This document shows positions 1 to 7,292 of a stretch of 64,000 nt of DNA, piece after piece. The DNA is from DATIXJ01 sp035518715. Its GTDB lineage: Bacteria > Bacteroidota > Ignavibacteria > UBA10030 > SZUA-254. Below the pieces are notes generated by a model. The model ran no database searches. It had not been told where the DNA came from and saw only the letters and a list, made by a program, of their open reading frames with translations. Location of the stretch: the NCBI GenBank assembly GCA_035518715.1, contig DATIXJ010000043.1, positions 124,001 through 188,000 of the forward strand, read 5' to 3'. A program made the position numbers and the translations under genes. Each line of letters opens with the position of its first letter. Within the stretch, counting starts at the first letter, position 1.

Positions 1-409
1 GCACGACCTCCTTGTACTGGGCAACAGCGCTATCCAGATTTTCAGCATTGACATAAATCTGTCCGAGCGTTTCATGATAGGAGCGGTTCGCCGGGTCATG
101 CTGTACGGCCTTTTCGCCGTTCTCGATCGCTTCCTGATTGTCGCCGAGGACCGCGTAGTCCTTCGCCATGGCATGGTAAATTGCCGCATCCTGCTTCAAT
201 CTGATGGCTTTTTGGTACTCCAGAATGGCCTTGGCGTAGTCTCCCTTCTGATCATAGAGCGAGCCCTGGAGGTAGAAGCTCAACGACGCCTGCTCGTCCT
301 CGGGAGGAGTTACGGCTGCCGCGGTTTTTTCCGAACTCGAACATCCGGTCAACGCCCCGGCGCCGAGAAGACCCAGCACGAACACGATCGGTACGATAGT
401 ATCTCTCAC
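1..409 (-). CDS. TPR-repeat lipoprotein, 3' end beyond window
   Basis: This gene runs off the left edge; 136 residues are visible. It starts with GTG at 409, with AAAGGA six bases upstream. An in-frame ATG at 424 is disfavoured because it lies at the predicted transcription start. The N-terminus is a lipoprotein signal with an LTGC lipobox (Cys about residue 23), followed by tetratricopeptide-type helices (AILEYQKAIRLKQ, then EAIENGEKAVQHDP and SAVAQYKEVV). TPR lipoproteins of this kind are usually periplasm-facing scaffolds. It is transcribed divergently from the coiled-coil/TPR lipoprotein at 548. The exact partner is unknown. Confidence 0.8.
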   Translation of the reverse strand, partial: MRDTIVPIVFVLGLLGAGALTGCSSSEKTAAAVTPPEDEQASLSFYLQGSLYDQKGDYAKAILEYQKAIRLKQDAAIYHAMAKDYAVLGDNQEAIENGEKAVQHDPANRSYHETLGQIYVNAENLDSAVAQYKEVV

Positions 410-430
410 GATGCATCCTTTCATACGAAA

Positions 431-459
431 AATATATTAATTTCAACCGCGAATAACAA
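431..459 (-). promoter_or_regulatory. Promoter of the TPR lipoprotein
   Basis: On the minus strand TTGTTA (454-459) is followed by 17 bases and TATATT (431-436). The predicted start of transcription is near 424, leaving a short leader that contains the AAAGGA site of the GTG start. It fits the TTGnnn-N17-TAnnTT pattern seen across the window. Confidence 0.55.
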
Positions 460-466
460 ACCCGGC

Positions 467-495
467 TTGACTTTCAGACTCAATTTCTCTACATT
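467..495 (+). promoter_or_regulatory. Promoter of the coiled-coil/TPR lipoprotein
   Basis: TTGACT (467-472), 17 bases, TACATT (490-495). Transcription would start near 502, about 45 bases before the ATG at 548. It lies back to back with the minus-strand promoter at 431-459, so the two lipoprotein genes share one divergent control region. Confidence 0.6.
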
Positions 496-547
496 GGCGC
501 AGTTTTCCTATCCATTGCCATCAAACATTTCCGACAGAGAGATCGAC

Positions 548-1255
548 ATGAATAAGAGACTTGCGGCGGTTGGATCGACGGCTGCAATCGTCATTCTTTT
601 CCTTCTTGGGAGTTGTCATGGGTCGGATGAATCTTCAAAAGAGCAGTCAGAGAATCCCCCGCCCGCTCTTCAACCCAGCGCGACCGAAGTGATGCAGAAA
701 GAAATGGCCGCGCTCAGAACCACCAACGATTCGCTTTCACGTGCACTCGCAGCCCTGCAGCAGGAGAACCGCACGCTTGCCGCGCACAATGCCGAGCTCG
801 AGTCGCAGCTCAGTCAGCTCAAGGATAAAATCGGCGCAGCGCCGCAATCGCCCCCGCCGGTCGTACCCGCTCCGGCACCGGTCTATTCCAATGTTCATGA
901 AGGATATCAACACGCTCTTGAGCTCTTCCGTTCCAGGCACTATGCGGATGCTGCCGCACTCTTCCAGCAGGTCCTGGATAACGGGATCCCCCTTTCACTC
1001 CAGGACAACTGCACGTACTGGATCGGGGAATGTGAATACGGACAGAAGGAGTTCGCAAAAGCTATCGATCAGTTTCAGAAGGTCTTTTCCTACAAGATTT
1101 CCGAAAAGAAGGATGATTCCCAAATCATGATCGGCAACTCGTATCTTGCACTCGGGGATAAGGAAAAGGCAAAAGACTCGTACGAACAGCTGCTCAAGGT
1201 CTTTCCCGCAAGTCCGTTCATAAAACTGGTGAAGGGAAAACTGAGCCGGATCTGA
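548..1255 (+). CDS. CpoB/YbgF-like coiled-coil TPR lipoprotein
   Basis: 235 residues. The open frame extends upstream, but the ATG at 548 begins a clear lipoprotein signal (LLGSC, Cys 23). A coiled coil follows at about residues 50-95 (heptads such as LRTTNDSLSRALAALQQEN), then a proline-rich linker and TPR units at about 110-235 (HEGYQHALELFRSRHYADAA, EFAKAIDQFQKVF, EKAKDSYEQLLKVFP). The order signal-coiled coil-TPR matches the CpoB/YbgF family that works with Tol-Pal and peptidoglycan synthases, but no tol genes are nearby, so the role is inferred only from architecture. It converges with the minus-strand gene ending at 1270. Confidence 0.75.
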   Translation: MNKRLAAVGSTAAIVILFLLGSCHGSDESSKEQSENPPPALQPSATEVMQKEMAALRTTNDSLSRALAALQQENRTLAAHNAELESQLSQLKDKIGAAPQSPPPVVPAPAPVYSNVHEGYQHALELFRSRHYADAAALFQQVLDNGIPLSLQDNCTYWIGECEYGQKEFAKAIDQFQKVFSYKISEKKDDSQIMIGNSYLALGDKEKAKDSYEQLLKVFPASPFIKLVKGKLSRI

Positions 1256-1269
1256 TTCCGTAAAAATTT

Positions 1270-1839
1270 CTACCGCTGTTCTAATTTTGGGTTTTGAGGG
1301 ATGAATGTGACCGTTTGAGGCGGAAGTTCTCGGGTACCCAGACGGATGCCCTTCAGCACAACCGATAGCCGCTCACCTGCAATTTTCAGCCAGTCGTTTT
1401 TCCCTGAAAGATCTCTTCCGATAAGCTTGATCGAATCCGACTCGTGCGGTTTGATCTGTATGATCGGAAGCGGGAGAAATTTATCGTTATACTGATACGC
1501 CACATTGGATGAAGTGACGCGTGCTGCACCGAGATCGAGCGAGAGAGTGTCGTTGCTCAGGTTGAGCAAAGTGATATCAATTTCTGATGCCACTCCGCCA
1601 TCCATCCTGTATCGGGCATGGAACAGATACTCCACATTTTCCTCCCGGATGGAATACTGCTCACAGTTGCATTCGTTGGTAATTGCCCGATAGGGATAAT
1701 ATGTGGGAGCGCAGCCAGAGGAGAAAACGAGGAGCACAAGAGCCGTGGCAATTAGCGCACCAGCACGAAGCGAAACAGGAAAATACCGGGAAGAACGGTT
1801 GCAGCGGGATTGATCACCGGGCACAAGCGCATTTCCCAC
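1270..1839 (-). CDS. Hypothetical lipoprotein
   Basis: 189 residues from a GTG at 1839 that overlaps the TAG stop of the upstream add gene by one base (TAGTG), which suggests translational coupling. A long basic N-region is followed by a hydrophobic stretch and a lipobox (FSSGC, Cys about 43). The mature part looks beta-rich, with phrases such as ITLLNLSNDTLSLDLGAARV. I do not recognise the family. It is the last gene of the hutH-add cluster, but the link may be only positional. The start is uncertain because the leader before the hydrophobic core is unusually long. Confidence 0.6.
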   Translation of the reverse strand: MGNALVPGDQSRCNRSSRYFPVSLRAGALIATALVLLVFSSGCAPTYYPYRAITNECNCEQYSIREENVEYLFHARYRMDGGVASEIDITLLNLSNDTLSLDLGAARVTSSNVAYQYNDKFLPLPIIQIKPHESDSIKLIGRDLSGKNDWLKIAGERLSVVLKGIRLGTRELPPQTVTFIPQNPKLEQR

Positions 1840-2951
1840 TAACGGTTCACAACTCTGGCAGAGGAAATTCCCCGTTCTTTCCTGCCGCTCTCAAATCCGG
1901 GCTTGATCTTGTTGTAGATGATATCGATACGCTTCTTGTACGGGATGAACGCGCTCTTCATCGCATTGATGGTGAGCTTCTCGAGATCATTGAGCGTGAG
2001 CTTGAATGCATCATGCGCGAGTTTCAGCTCCTTCGTCATGGTAGTGTTGCTCATGAGCCGGTCGTCGGTGTTGAGCGTAACGCGAAAACGATACCGGAAG
2101 AGAAGTCCGAACGGATGCTCTTCGACACTCTTCACTGCCCCCGTATCGACGTTGCTGGTAAGGCAAATTTCGAGCGGGATTCTTTTGTCGAGGACGTATT
2201 GTGCGAGATACCCCATGCTCACGACTTCCGTCGGGTCGTCGTTGGAGACTTTGATATCTTCGACGAGGCGCGTTGCGTGGCCGATCCGGTGAGCGCCGCA
2301 CCATTGGATTGCCTGCCAAATTGATTCCTTGCCGAATGCTTCGCCCGCGTGAATGGTGATATTGAAATTTTCGCGCTGGATATAATGGAACGCATCCACA
2401 TGTTTCTTGGGCGGGTAGCCGCCTTCTTCACCGGCGAGATCGAATCCCACCACCCCGCGCTCGCGGAAATCCACTGCGAGCTCCGCCATCTCCTGTGAGA
2501 GCTTCATGTTCCTCATCGCACAGATGATGAGTCCGTATTCCACGCCGAAATCCTTTCTTCCGCGGTCGAGGCCCTTCAGCACCGACGCCACAATCTCTTC
2601 CCAGTGAAGACCTTTTTCAGTATGAAAGACCGGTGCAAATCGGGTCTCAACGTAGACAACTCCGTCGTTGTACATGTCTTCCATCATCTCGTACGCGACA
2701 CGTTCAAGGGCTTCTTCGGTCTGCATGACGCCGCAGGTGTGTGCAAAACCTTCAAGATAGAGTGGTAAGCTCCCGCGTTTTGCCCCGCGCTGGAACCATT
2801 GATTGAGCTCTCCGGCATCTGTCGTCGGGAGCTTGTTGTAGCCGATATCCTTTGCAAGGTCGATGACGGTCTGCGCGCGAAGCCCCCCGTCGAGATGATC
2901 GTGGAGGAGAGTCTTGGGTAGTGTTCGGATGAACTTCTCAGTCAGCTTCAT
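1839..2951 (-). CDS. add: Adenosine deaminase
   Basis: 370 residues, normal for the family. It hydrolyses adenosine or deoxyadenosine to inosine and ammonia in the cytoplasm (purine salvage). The metal-dependent amidohydrolase motifs are in order: HDHLDGG (zinc histidines) near residue 17, the HAGE catalytic glutamate motif near 200, GHATRL near 223, SNVDTGAVKS near 267, and NTDDRL near 296 with the zinc-binding and catalytic aspartates. It lies 62 bases downstream of hutH on the same strand and probably shares its transcript; both enzymes release ammonia from scavenged nitrogen compounds. The gap to hutH has an A-rich direct repeat (AAAGTCAAAA twice) of unknown meaning. Confidence 0.93.
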   Translation of the reverse strand: MKLTEKFIRTLPKTLLHDHLDGGLRAQTVIDLAKDIGYNKLPTTDAGELNQWFQRGAKRGSLPLYLEGFAHTCGVMQTEEALERVAYEMMEDMYNDGVVYVETRFAPVFHTEKGLHWEEIVASVLKGLDRGRKDFGVEYGLIICAMRNMKLSQEMAELAVDFRERGVVGFDLAGEEGGYPPKKHVDAFHYIQRENFNITIHAGEAFGKESIWQAIQWCGAHRIGHATRLVEDIKVSNDDPTEVVSMGYLAQYVLDKRIPLEICLTSNVDTGAVKSVEEHPFGLLFRYRFRVTLNTDDRLMSNTTMTKELKLAHDAFKLTLNDLEKLTINAMKSAFIPYKKRIDIIYNKIKPGFESGRKERGISSARVVNR

Positions 2952-3013
2952 AGGATTAGAGAGAAAGTCAAAAGTAAAAATTCAAAAGTCAAAAACGTAC
3001 TGACGGCCGCGTC

Positions 3014-4567
3014 CTATTGTAACGGGCCGACCTCATCCTCGACTGCGCGGAGTATTTCACCGCTCTTCAGCAGGCGAAGGAGTATTTGAATATCATCATG
3101 CAGAATGCGGTCACCCTGGAGGTGAGAGCAGTGCTTGCGGATTGCCGTATGTGCAGCTTTCGCTCCGACGCCCGGTACCATCGGTCGCTTCGACGAAGGA
3201 TTCATCCGCGAGAAATCGATCCCCTGTGCAGCAACCATGAACTCGATAGCGATGACCGTTTGAACATTGTGCAGGATCTGCCAGACCTTGTGCGCGCTGA
3301 TCGAGCCCATGCTGTTGTGATCTTCCTGATTCGCGGAGGTCGGGATTGAATCGACGCTGGCGGGATGCGACAGGACCTTGTTCTCCGAGACGAGAGATGC
3401 CGCGGTGTACTGTGCAATCATCATGCCCGAGTTGAGCCCGCCGTTCTCCGTCAGAAATCTCGGCAGCCCGCTCAGCGCACCGTTGATCATCCTGTCGATG
3501 CGGCGCTCGGATATGTTCGCAAACTCCGAAAGCGCGATCGCCAGGAAATCGAGCGCCAGTGCTACCGGCTGACCGTGGAAATTGCCGCCTTCGAGATGTG
3601 TCTTGGCTTCAGAAAAGATGAGCGGATTATCCGTCGCAGAATTGATCTCAGTGGAGATCACGCTGTAAATATAATCGATTGCGTCCCGGGATGCTCCGTG
3701 AACCTGCGGAATGCACCGGATCGAATATGCATCCTGGACACGCGCATCACCGCGGCGGTGTGATTCGCGGATCTCGCTTTTTTTCAAGAGAATCCGCATG
3801 TTCTTCGCACAGGCAATCTGACCGTTATGCGGACGGGCATACTGTATGCGCGGGTCGAATGCCGTGTCGCTCCCCTTCAGCGCTTCGACGCTCATCGCAG
3901 CGGCAATGTCGACGAGCTTGCACAATTGCACAGCTTCAAAGACCGCTAGCGCACCAATAGCTGTCATCATCTGCGTGCCGTTGACGAGTGCGAGACCTTC
4001 TTTGGCAGCGAGACGGAGCGGCTGAAGTCCGATACGTTTGAGCGCAATGCTGGCGTCCATCACAGAACCATTGTAGAGGACACTTCCTTTTCCGAGAAGT
4101 GTGAGGACGAGATGAGCGAGCGGCGCGAGATCGCCGCTGGAGCCGACAGATCCGCGCGACGGGACGATCGGGATGATACCTGCGTTATAGACCGATCTGA
4201 GAAACTCGAGAGTCTCAATGCGGATCCCCGAATTCCCCTTGAGAAGAGCGTTCAATCGAAGTATCATCATGGCACGGACGACCTGGTGCGGAAGCGGCTC
4301 ACCGGCACCTGCGGCATGACTGACGATAAGATTTTCCTGGAGCTGCTCGAGATGTGCGTTGTCGATCTTGACGTTGCTGAACTCGCCGAATCCGGTTGTG
4401 ACGCCATAGACGGTCTCGCCGCGGCGGATCCAATCCTCGACGACACGCCGCGACCTGTTTACCCGTTTGACGGCTCCGGAAGAGAACGTAAGAGTTGATT
4501 GTCCGACCGCAGCATGGTAGAGGGATTCGATTGAGAGTGAATTGCCGTCGAGCTGCAGCTTTTTCAT
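3014..4567 (-). CDS. hutH: Histidine ammonia-lyase (aromatic ammonia-lyase family)
   Basis: 517 residues. The family deaminates L-histidine to urocanate using the MIO group made autocatalytically from an Ala-Ser-Gly triplet. Seen here: the catalytic tyrosine loop YGVTTGFG (Tyr 54), the MIO loop GSVGSSGDLAPLAH, DAYSIRCIPQVHGA, NPLIF and FHGQPVALALDFL. The triplet is Ser143-Ser144-Gly145, so its first residue is Ser rather than Ala. The neighbours are not hut genes (no urocanase, imidazolonepropionase or formiminoglutamase in the window), so another aromatic amino acid or a pathway ending at urocanate is possible. It heads a probable operon with add. Confidence 0.85.
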   Translation of the reverse strand: MKKLQLDGNSLSIESLYHAAVGQSTLTFSSGAVKRVNRSRRVVEDWIRRGETVYGVTTGFGEFSNVKIDNAHLEQLQENLIVSHAAGAGEPLPHQVVRAMMILRLNALLKGNSGIRIETLEFLRSVYNAGIIPIVPSRGSVGSSGDLAPLAHLVLTLLGKGSVLYNGSVMDASIALKRIGLQPLRLAAKEGLALVNGTQMMTAIGALAVFEAVQLCKLVDIAAAMSVEALKGSDTAFDPRIQYARPHNGQIACAKNMRILLKKSEIRESHRRGDARVQDAYSIRCIPQVHGASRDAIDYIYSVISTEINSATDNPLIFSEAKTHLEGGNFHGQPVALALDFLAIALSEFANISERRIDRMINGALSGLPRFLTENGGLNSGMMIAQYTAASLVSENKVLSHPASVDSIPTSANQEDHNSMGSISAHKVWQILHNVQTVIAIEFMVAAQGIDFSRMNPSSKRPMVPGVGAKAAHTAIRKHCSHLQGDRILHDDIQILLRLLKSGEILRAVEDEVGPLQ

Positions 4568-4594
4568 GGGGGTTGTTCGGGGAAAATTACGTTG

Positions 4595-4623
4595 AATGTA
4601 CGAAGAACGGGGGTGAAATGCAA
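4595..4623 (-). promoter_or_regulatory. Promoter of hutH-add operon
   Basis: On the minus strand TTGCAT (4618-4623), a 17-base spacer and TACATT (4595-4600). The predicted transcription start is near 4588, about 20 bases before the hutH ATG at 4567. Confidence 0.55.
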
Positions 4624-4753
4624 TGAACGAAAAAACGGACGCTTATTCCGGCTGCTTTGGTGCCATCGATGCTTACCAACACCACTGAAGGTGTGGTCAG
4701 TCAACGATATTCCTGATCTCACTGTCTACAATGTAATCACAGGAGCAACACGT

Positions 4754-6070
4754 ATGATACGCCTACTACTCTTACTTTTCATGAGCACCGCATTGCAACT
4801 TCCCGCCCAGGTACCTTTTGGTCATTATGCTGGAGCCGTATCGCGAGACGGATCCGTTCAGCTTGTCAGCGTCGATCTCGACACCGTCGGCGGAAAGCTC
4901 GCTGGAACGCTCGATATTCCGGAATTGATGGATTATGAGATACCGATACCTCCCGCCACATGGAGACACGATACACTTGTGCTCTGGGTGAATTATGGTA
5001 ATTTTTTCTGCAGATACTTTCCATCCACCGACGAAATTACGGGCATCAGCGAGGGATGGCAACCGAAAATCCGCCTGCATCTCAAGAAGGCGGATCGTCA
5101 ACTTCCGCACTTCAGGCGGGAAGAAATCACATTCCGAAACAAGGATGTGCGCCTTGGCGGGGTCCTGTTCATCCCATTGGCGAAACCAGCTCCTCCTTTC
5201 GCGGTGCTCATTCATGGATCGGGTGAAGTGGACAGAAATTCCGACTATTATCATTCTCTTGGATACGCGCTCGCCGAGAAAGGAATCGGAGTGCTGTTGT
5301 ATGACAAGCGCGGGTGTGGAAAATCCGGTGGTGACTGGAAGACCGCCACGATGCAGGACTTCGCGAATGACGCCGTCGCTGCTTTGGAGTTTCTGAAGCA
5401 CGAGAGCAACGCGCAGTTTTCTTCCGTGGGATTTCTGGGAACGAGTCAGGGTGGTTGGATAACAGCCATTGCTGCAAACAGATGCAGCGACTGTGATTTT
5501 GCGATCCTGAATGTCGGGCCGTCGGTTTCAGTCTTCCATCAGGATGTTGACCGCGTGAGATATTCCATGCTGGGCGATGGTCTGCCGGAAAGTTCGATCG
5601 ATTCTGCGGTTGAGTATTCGAAGCTTTATTTCCGATACGCCACAACGACAGCGCGGCAGGACTGGGAAACATTACGGAAAGAAGCCGATCGGCTAAGCGG
5701 GAGAAGCTGGATCGGTTACGTTAACGTTCCTCCGAATGATTCTGATTTTGTCTGGTGGAGAAACAACGACTATGATCCGGCGGGGGACCTGAGCAAAATG
5801 CGCTGTCCGGTGCTGAGCATATTCGGAGAGAAAGATGTTCTTGTCCCTCCTGCTGAGAACGAAACGAGAATGGATTCGCTTCTTCATCTTTCGGGAACTC
5901 CATACACGATCAAAGTAATCCGTAGTGTCGGGCACGATGAACTGACGTTTCAGGGATTGAACGGCTCCGGATGGCAATGGCCCGCAGTCTACTGGCAATG
6001 GCGGAAGAGGCCGCGGGAAATCGTAGATACGATGGTTGGATGGATTGCTCGTCTTCGCAGAGGAGAATAA
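4754..6070 (+). CDS. Secreted alpha/beta hydrolase
   Basis: 438 residues from the ATG at 4754, chosen because AGGAG lies eight bases upstream and a signal peptide follows (MIRLLLLLFMSTALQLPAQ); the frame is open further upstream without a good start. Residues ~20-140 form an N-terminal beta domain, then the alpha/beta hydrolase fold: oxyanion region LIHGSGEVDRNSDY, DKRGCGKSGG, nucleophile elbow GTSQGG, acid region FGEKDVLVPP and histidine VGHDEL. The protein probably acts in the periplasm or outside the cell as an esterase or peptidase; the substrate cannot be read from the sequence. It converges with the sorting-domain remnant at 6076. Confidence 0.82.
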   Translation: MIRLLLLLFMSTALQLPAQVPFGHYAGAVSRDGSVQLVSVDLDTVGGKLAGTLDIPELMDYEIPIPPATWRHDTLVLWVNYGNFFCRYFPSTDEITGISEGWQPKIRLHLKKADRQLPHFRREEITFRNKDVRLGGVLFIPLAKPAPPFAVLIHGSGEVDRNSDYYHSLGYALAEKGIGVLLYDKRGCGKSGGDWKTATMQDFANDAVAALEFLKHESNAQFSSVGFLGTSQGGWITAIAANRCSDCDFAILNVGPSVSVFHQDVDRVRYSMLGDGLPESSIDSAVEYSKLYFRYATTTARQDWETLRKEADRLSGRSWIGYVNVPPNDSDFVWWRNNDYDPAGDLSKMRCPVLSIFGEKDVLVPPAENETRMDSLLHLSGTPYTIKVIRSVGHDELTFQGLNGSGWQWPAVYWQWRKRPREIVDTMVGWIARLRRGE

Positions 6071-6075
6071 TGTAA

Positions 6076-6285
6076 TTACTTGATGAGCACCATCTTTCCT
6101 GTTTGAACAAGATCGCCGGCGATGATCCTGCAAGAATAGACACCGCTCGAGAATCTGGACGCGTTCCATGGAGCCGCGTAAGTCCCCGGCTCCCCCTGTT
6201 CATCATCGAGCGTTTCTGTTAATTCTCCCGGAACATTAGCGTCATACAAACGTACGAGGCGCCGGCGTGGACTGACATTCCCCGA
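6076..6285 (-). pseudogene. Orphan remnant of a T9SS C-terminal sorting domain
   Basis: An open frame of 69 codons ends in TAA at 6076 and is preceded by TGA at 6286-6288, with no start codon fitting a whole gene. Its translation is a type IX secretion sorting domain: RLVRLYDANVPGELTETL, WNASRFSSGVYSCRIIAGD and VQTGKMVLIK. The last part closely resembles the intact sorting domain of the gene ending at 7293 (SGVYFCRLSAGNFVQTRKMV). No cargo part is attached. It looks like the tail of a lost or recombined secreted protein. Confidence 0.65.
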
Positions 6286-6360
6286 TCAGGCGGCTTTGTG
6301 AAGCACTTATCGGTCGGGGGATTCCCGAACACTCATACCGGCATCCGTTGCGCACTTGAT

Positions 6361-7086
6361 CTACATTCGTCTTAACGGCCTGAGTATATCTTCGGCAAAT
6401 CTGGATGGCCGATGTCGGGAGGGTTTGGGCAGTTGCCCAGGATACGACATGCCCCACCCCTGGTCGTTCACTCTTCCGCGAACCATTACAACGCCGGAAC
6501 CAGAGTCCAGGAGTACGTCCTTTATAGTCGATGGGCCTTTTGCCTGCCAGAATTGCTCATTTATGACTTCTGATTGTCCCCCTGCGGATATCGTCCCTTT
6601 TGAATTGAACCAGAGACAAGCATTGAAAATTCCACAAGGGACAGATATGCTTACGGTATCCTGCAGGGATTGTTCATACTTCAGGGTAAAATTATAACCC
6701 TGATAAAAGAACGTGGTGGAAAGAACGTATGTTTTGCCGAAGACCAAAGTACTGGGAAGTGAAGGTAGCGGTTTGTCAAAGAGTATTAAAGATCCGCCTT
6801 GAGGCACGTACCCGGCATAACCGGCAGAGCTATAAAAATACTCGTTCCCATCGCTGGTGTAGGTTGTGTTATACTTGATCCCATTAATTGTCACCGTCTC
6901 ACCAAATTCTTCCCAGGAACTATCGGACCATACCTTGTAATAGGAGTTATCGATCGTGAAACCATAGCCAGTCATCTTCATCGTCTTCGGACCAGGAGGA
7001 GATGGGGAGACTGGTGATTCGTCGTTGTGGCAGGAAATTACCGCTATGGAGAGCATGAGAACATACAGAGCTATCGGGATTTTCAT
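6361..7086 (-). CDS. Hypothetical lipoprotein
   Basis: 241 residues. The ATG at 7086 is preferred because AGGAGG lies seven bases upstream; an ATG at 7092 touches that site and the longest frame (to 7209) has no ribosome site. A lipoprotein signal ends in VISC, followed by a Pro/Ser linker (ESPVSPSPPGPK). The body is beta-rich and Tyr/Gly-rich (for example FYQGYNFTLKYEQ, SVPCGIFNACLWFNSKGT). The last ~25 residues change abruptly to a basic, proline-rich tail (PKPSRHRPSRFAEDILRPL), which may be a frameshifted end next to the sorting-domain remnant. Family not recognised. Confidence 0.6.
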   Translation of the reverse strand: MKIPIALYVLMLSIAVISCHNDESPVSPSPPGPKTMKMTGYGFTIDNSYYKVWSDSSWEEFGETVTINGIKYNTTYTSDGNEYFYSSAGYAGYVPQGGSLILFDKPLPSLPSTLVFGKTYVLSTTFFYQGYNFTLKYEQSLQDTVSISVPCGIFNACLWFNSKGTISAGGQSEVINEQFWQAKGPSTIKDVLLDSGSGVVMVRGRVNDQGWGMSYPGQLPKPSRHRPSRFAEDILRPLRRM

Positions 7087-7292
7087 TTGCATTCCTCCTA
7101 GGCCGTGTGCATTTCCTCCCGAGATGGATGCATTGAATTTTCGGATTTCCTGGTTGAAGTTCATCTTATCGATTATTAGAAGACGACGAACTTTTTCCGA
7201 GTTCTCCATTTATGTCAGTGCATGTGCATCGCATGCAGCGGGAATACGCACGAATGTGAGTTGTATTCAGGATCAATAAGTTCGAGAATTCA

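Noticed and set aside
2958..3001. A-rich direct repeats between hutH and add as a possible repeat array
   Set aside because: Only two short copies of AAAGTCAAAA with no regular unit; better explained as simple AT-rich intergenic sequence.
6242..6457. 71-codon minus-strand open frame beside the sorting-domain remnant
   Set aside because: Its translation has no resemblance to a domain and it overlaps both the remnant and the lipoprotein in another frame.
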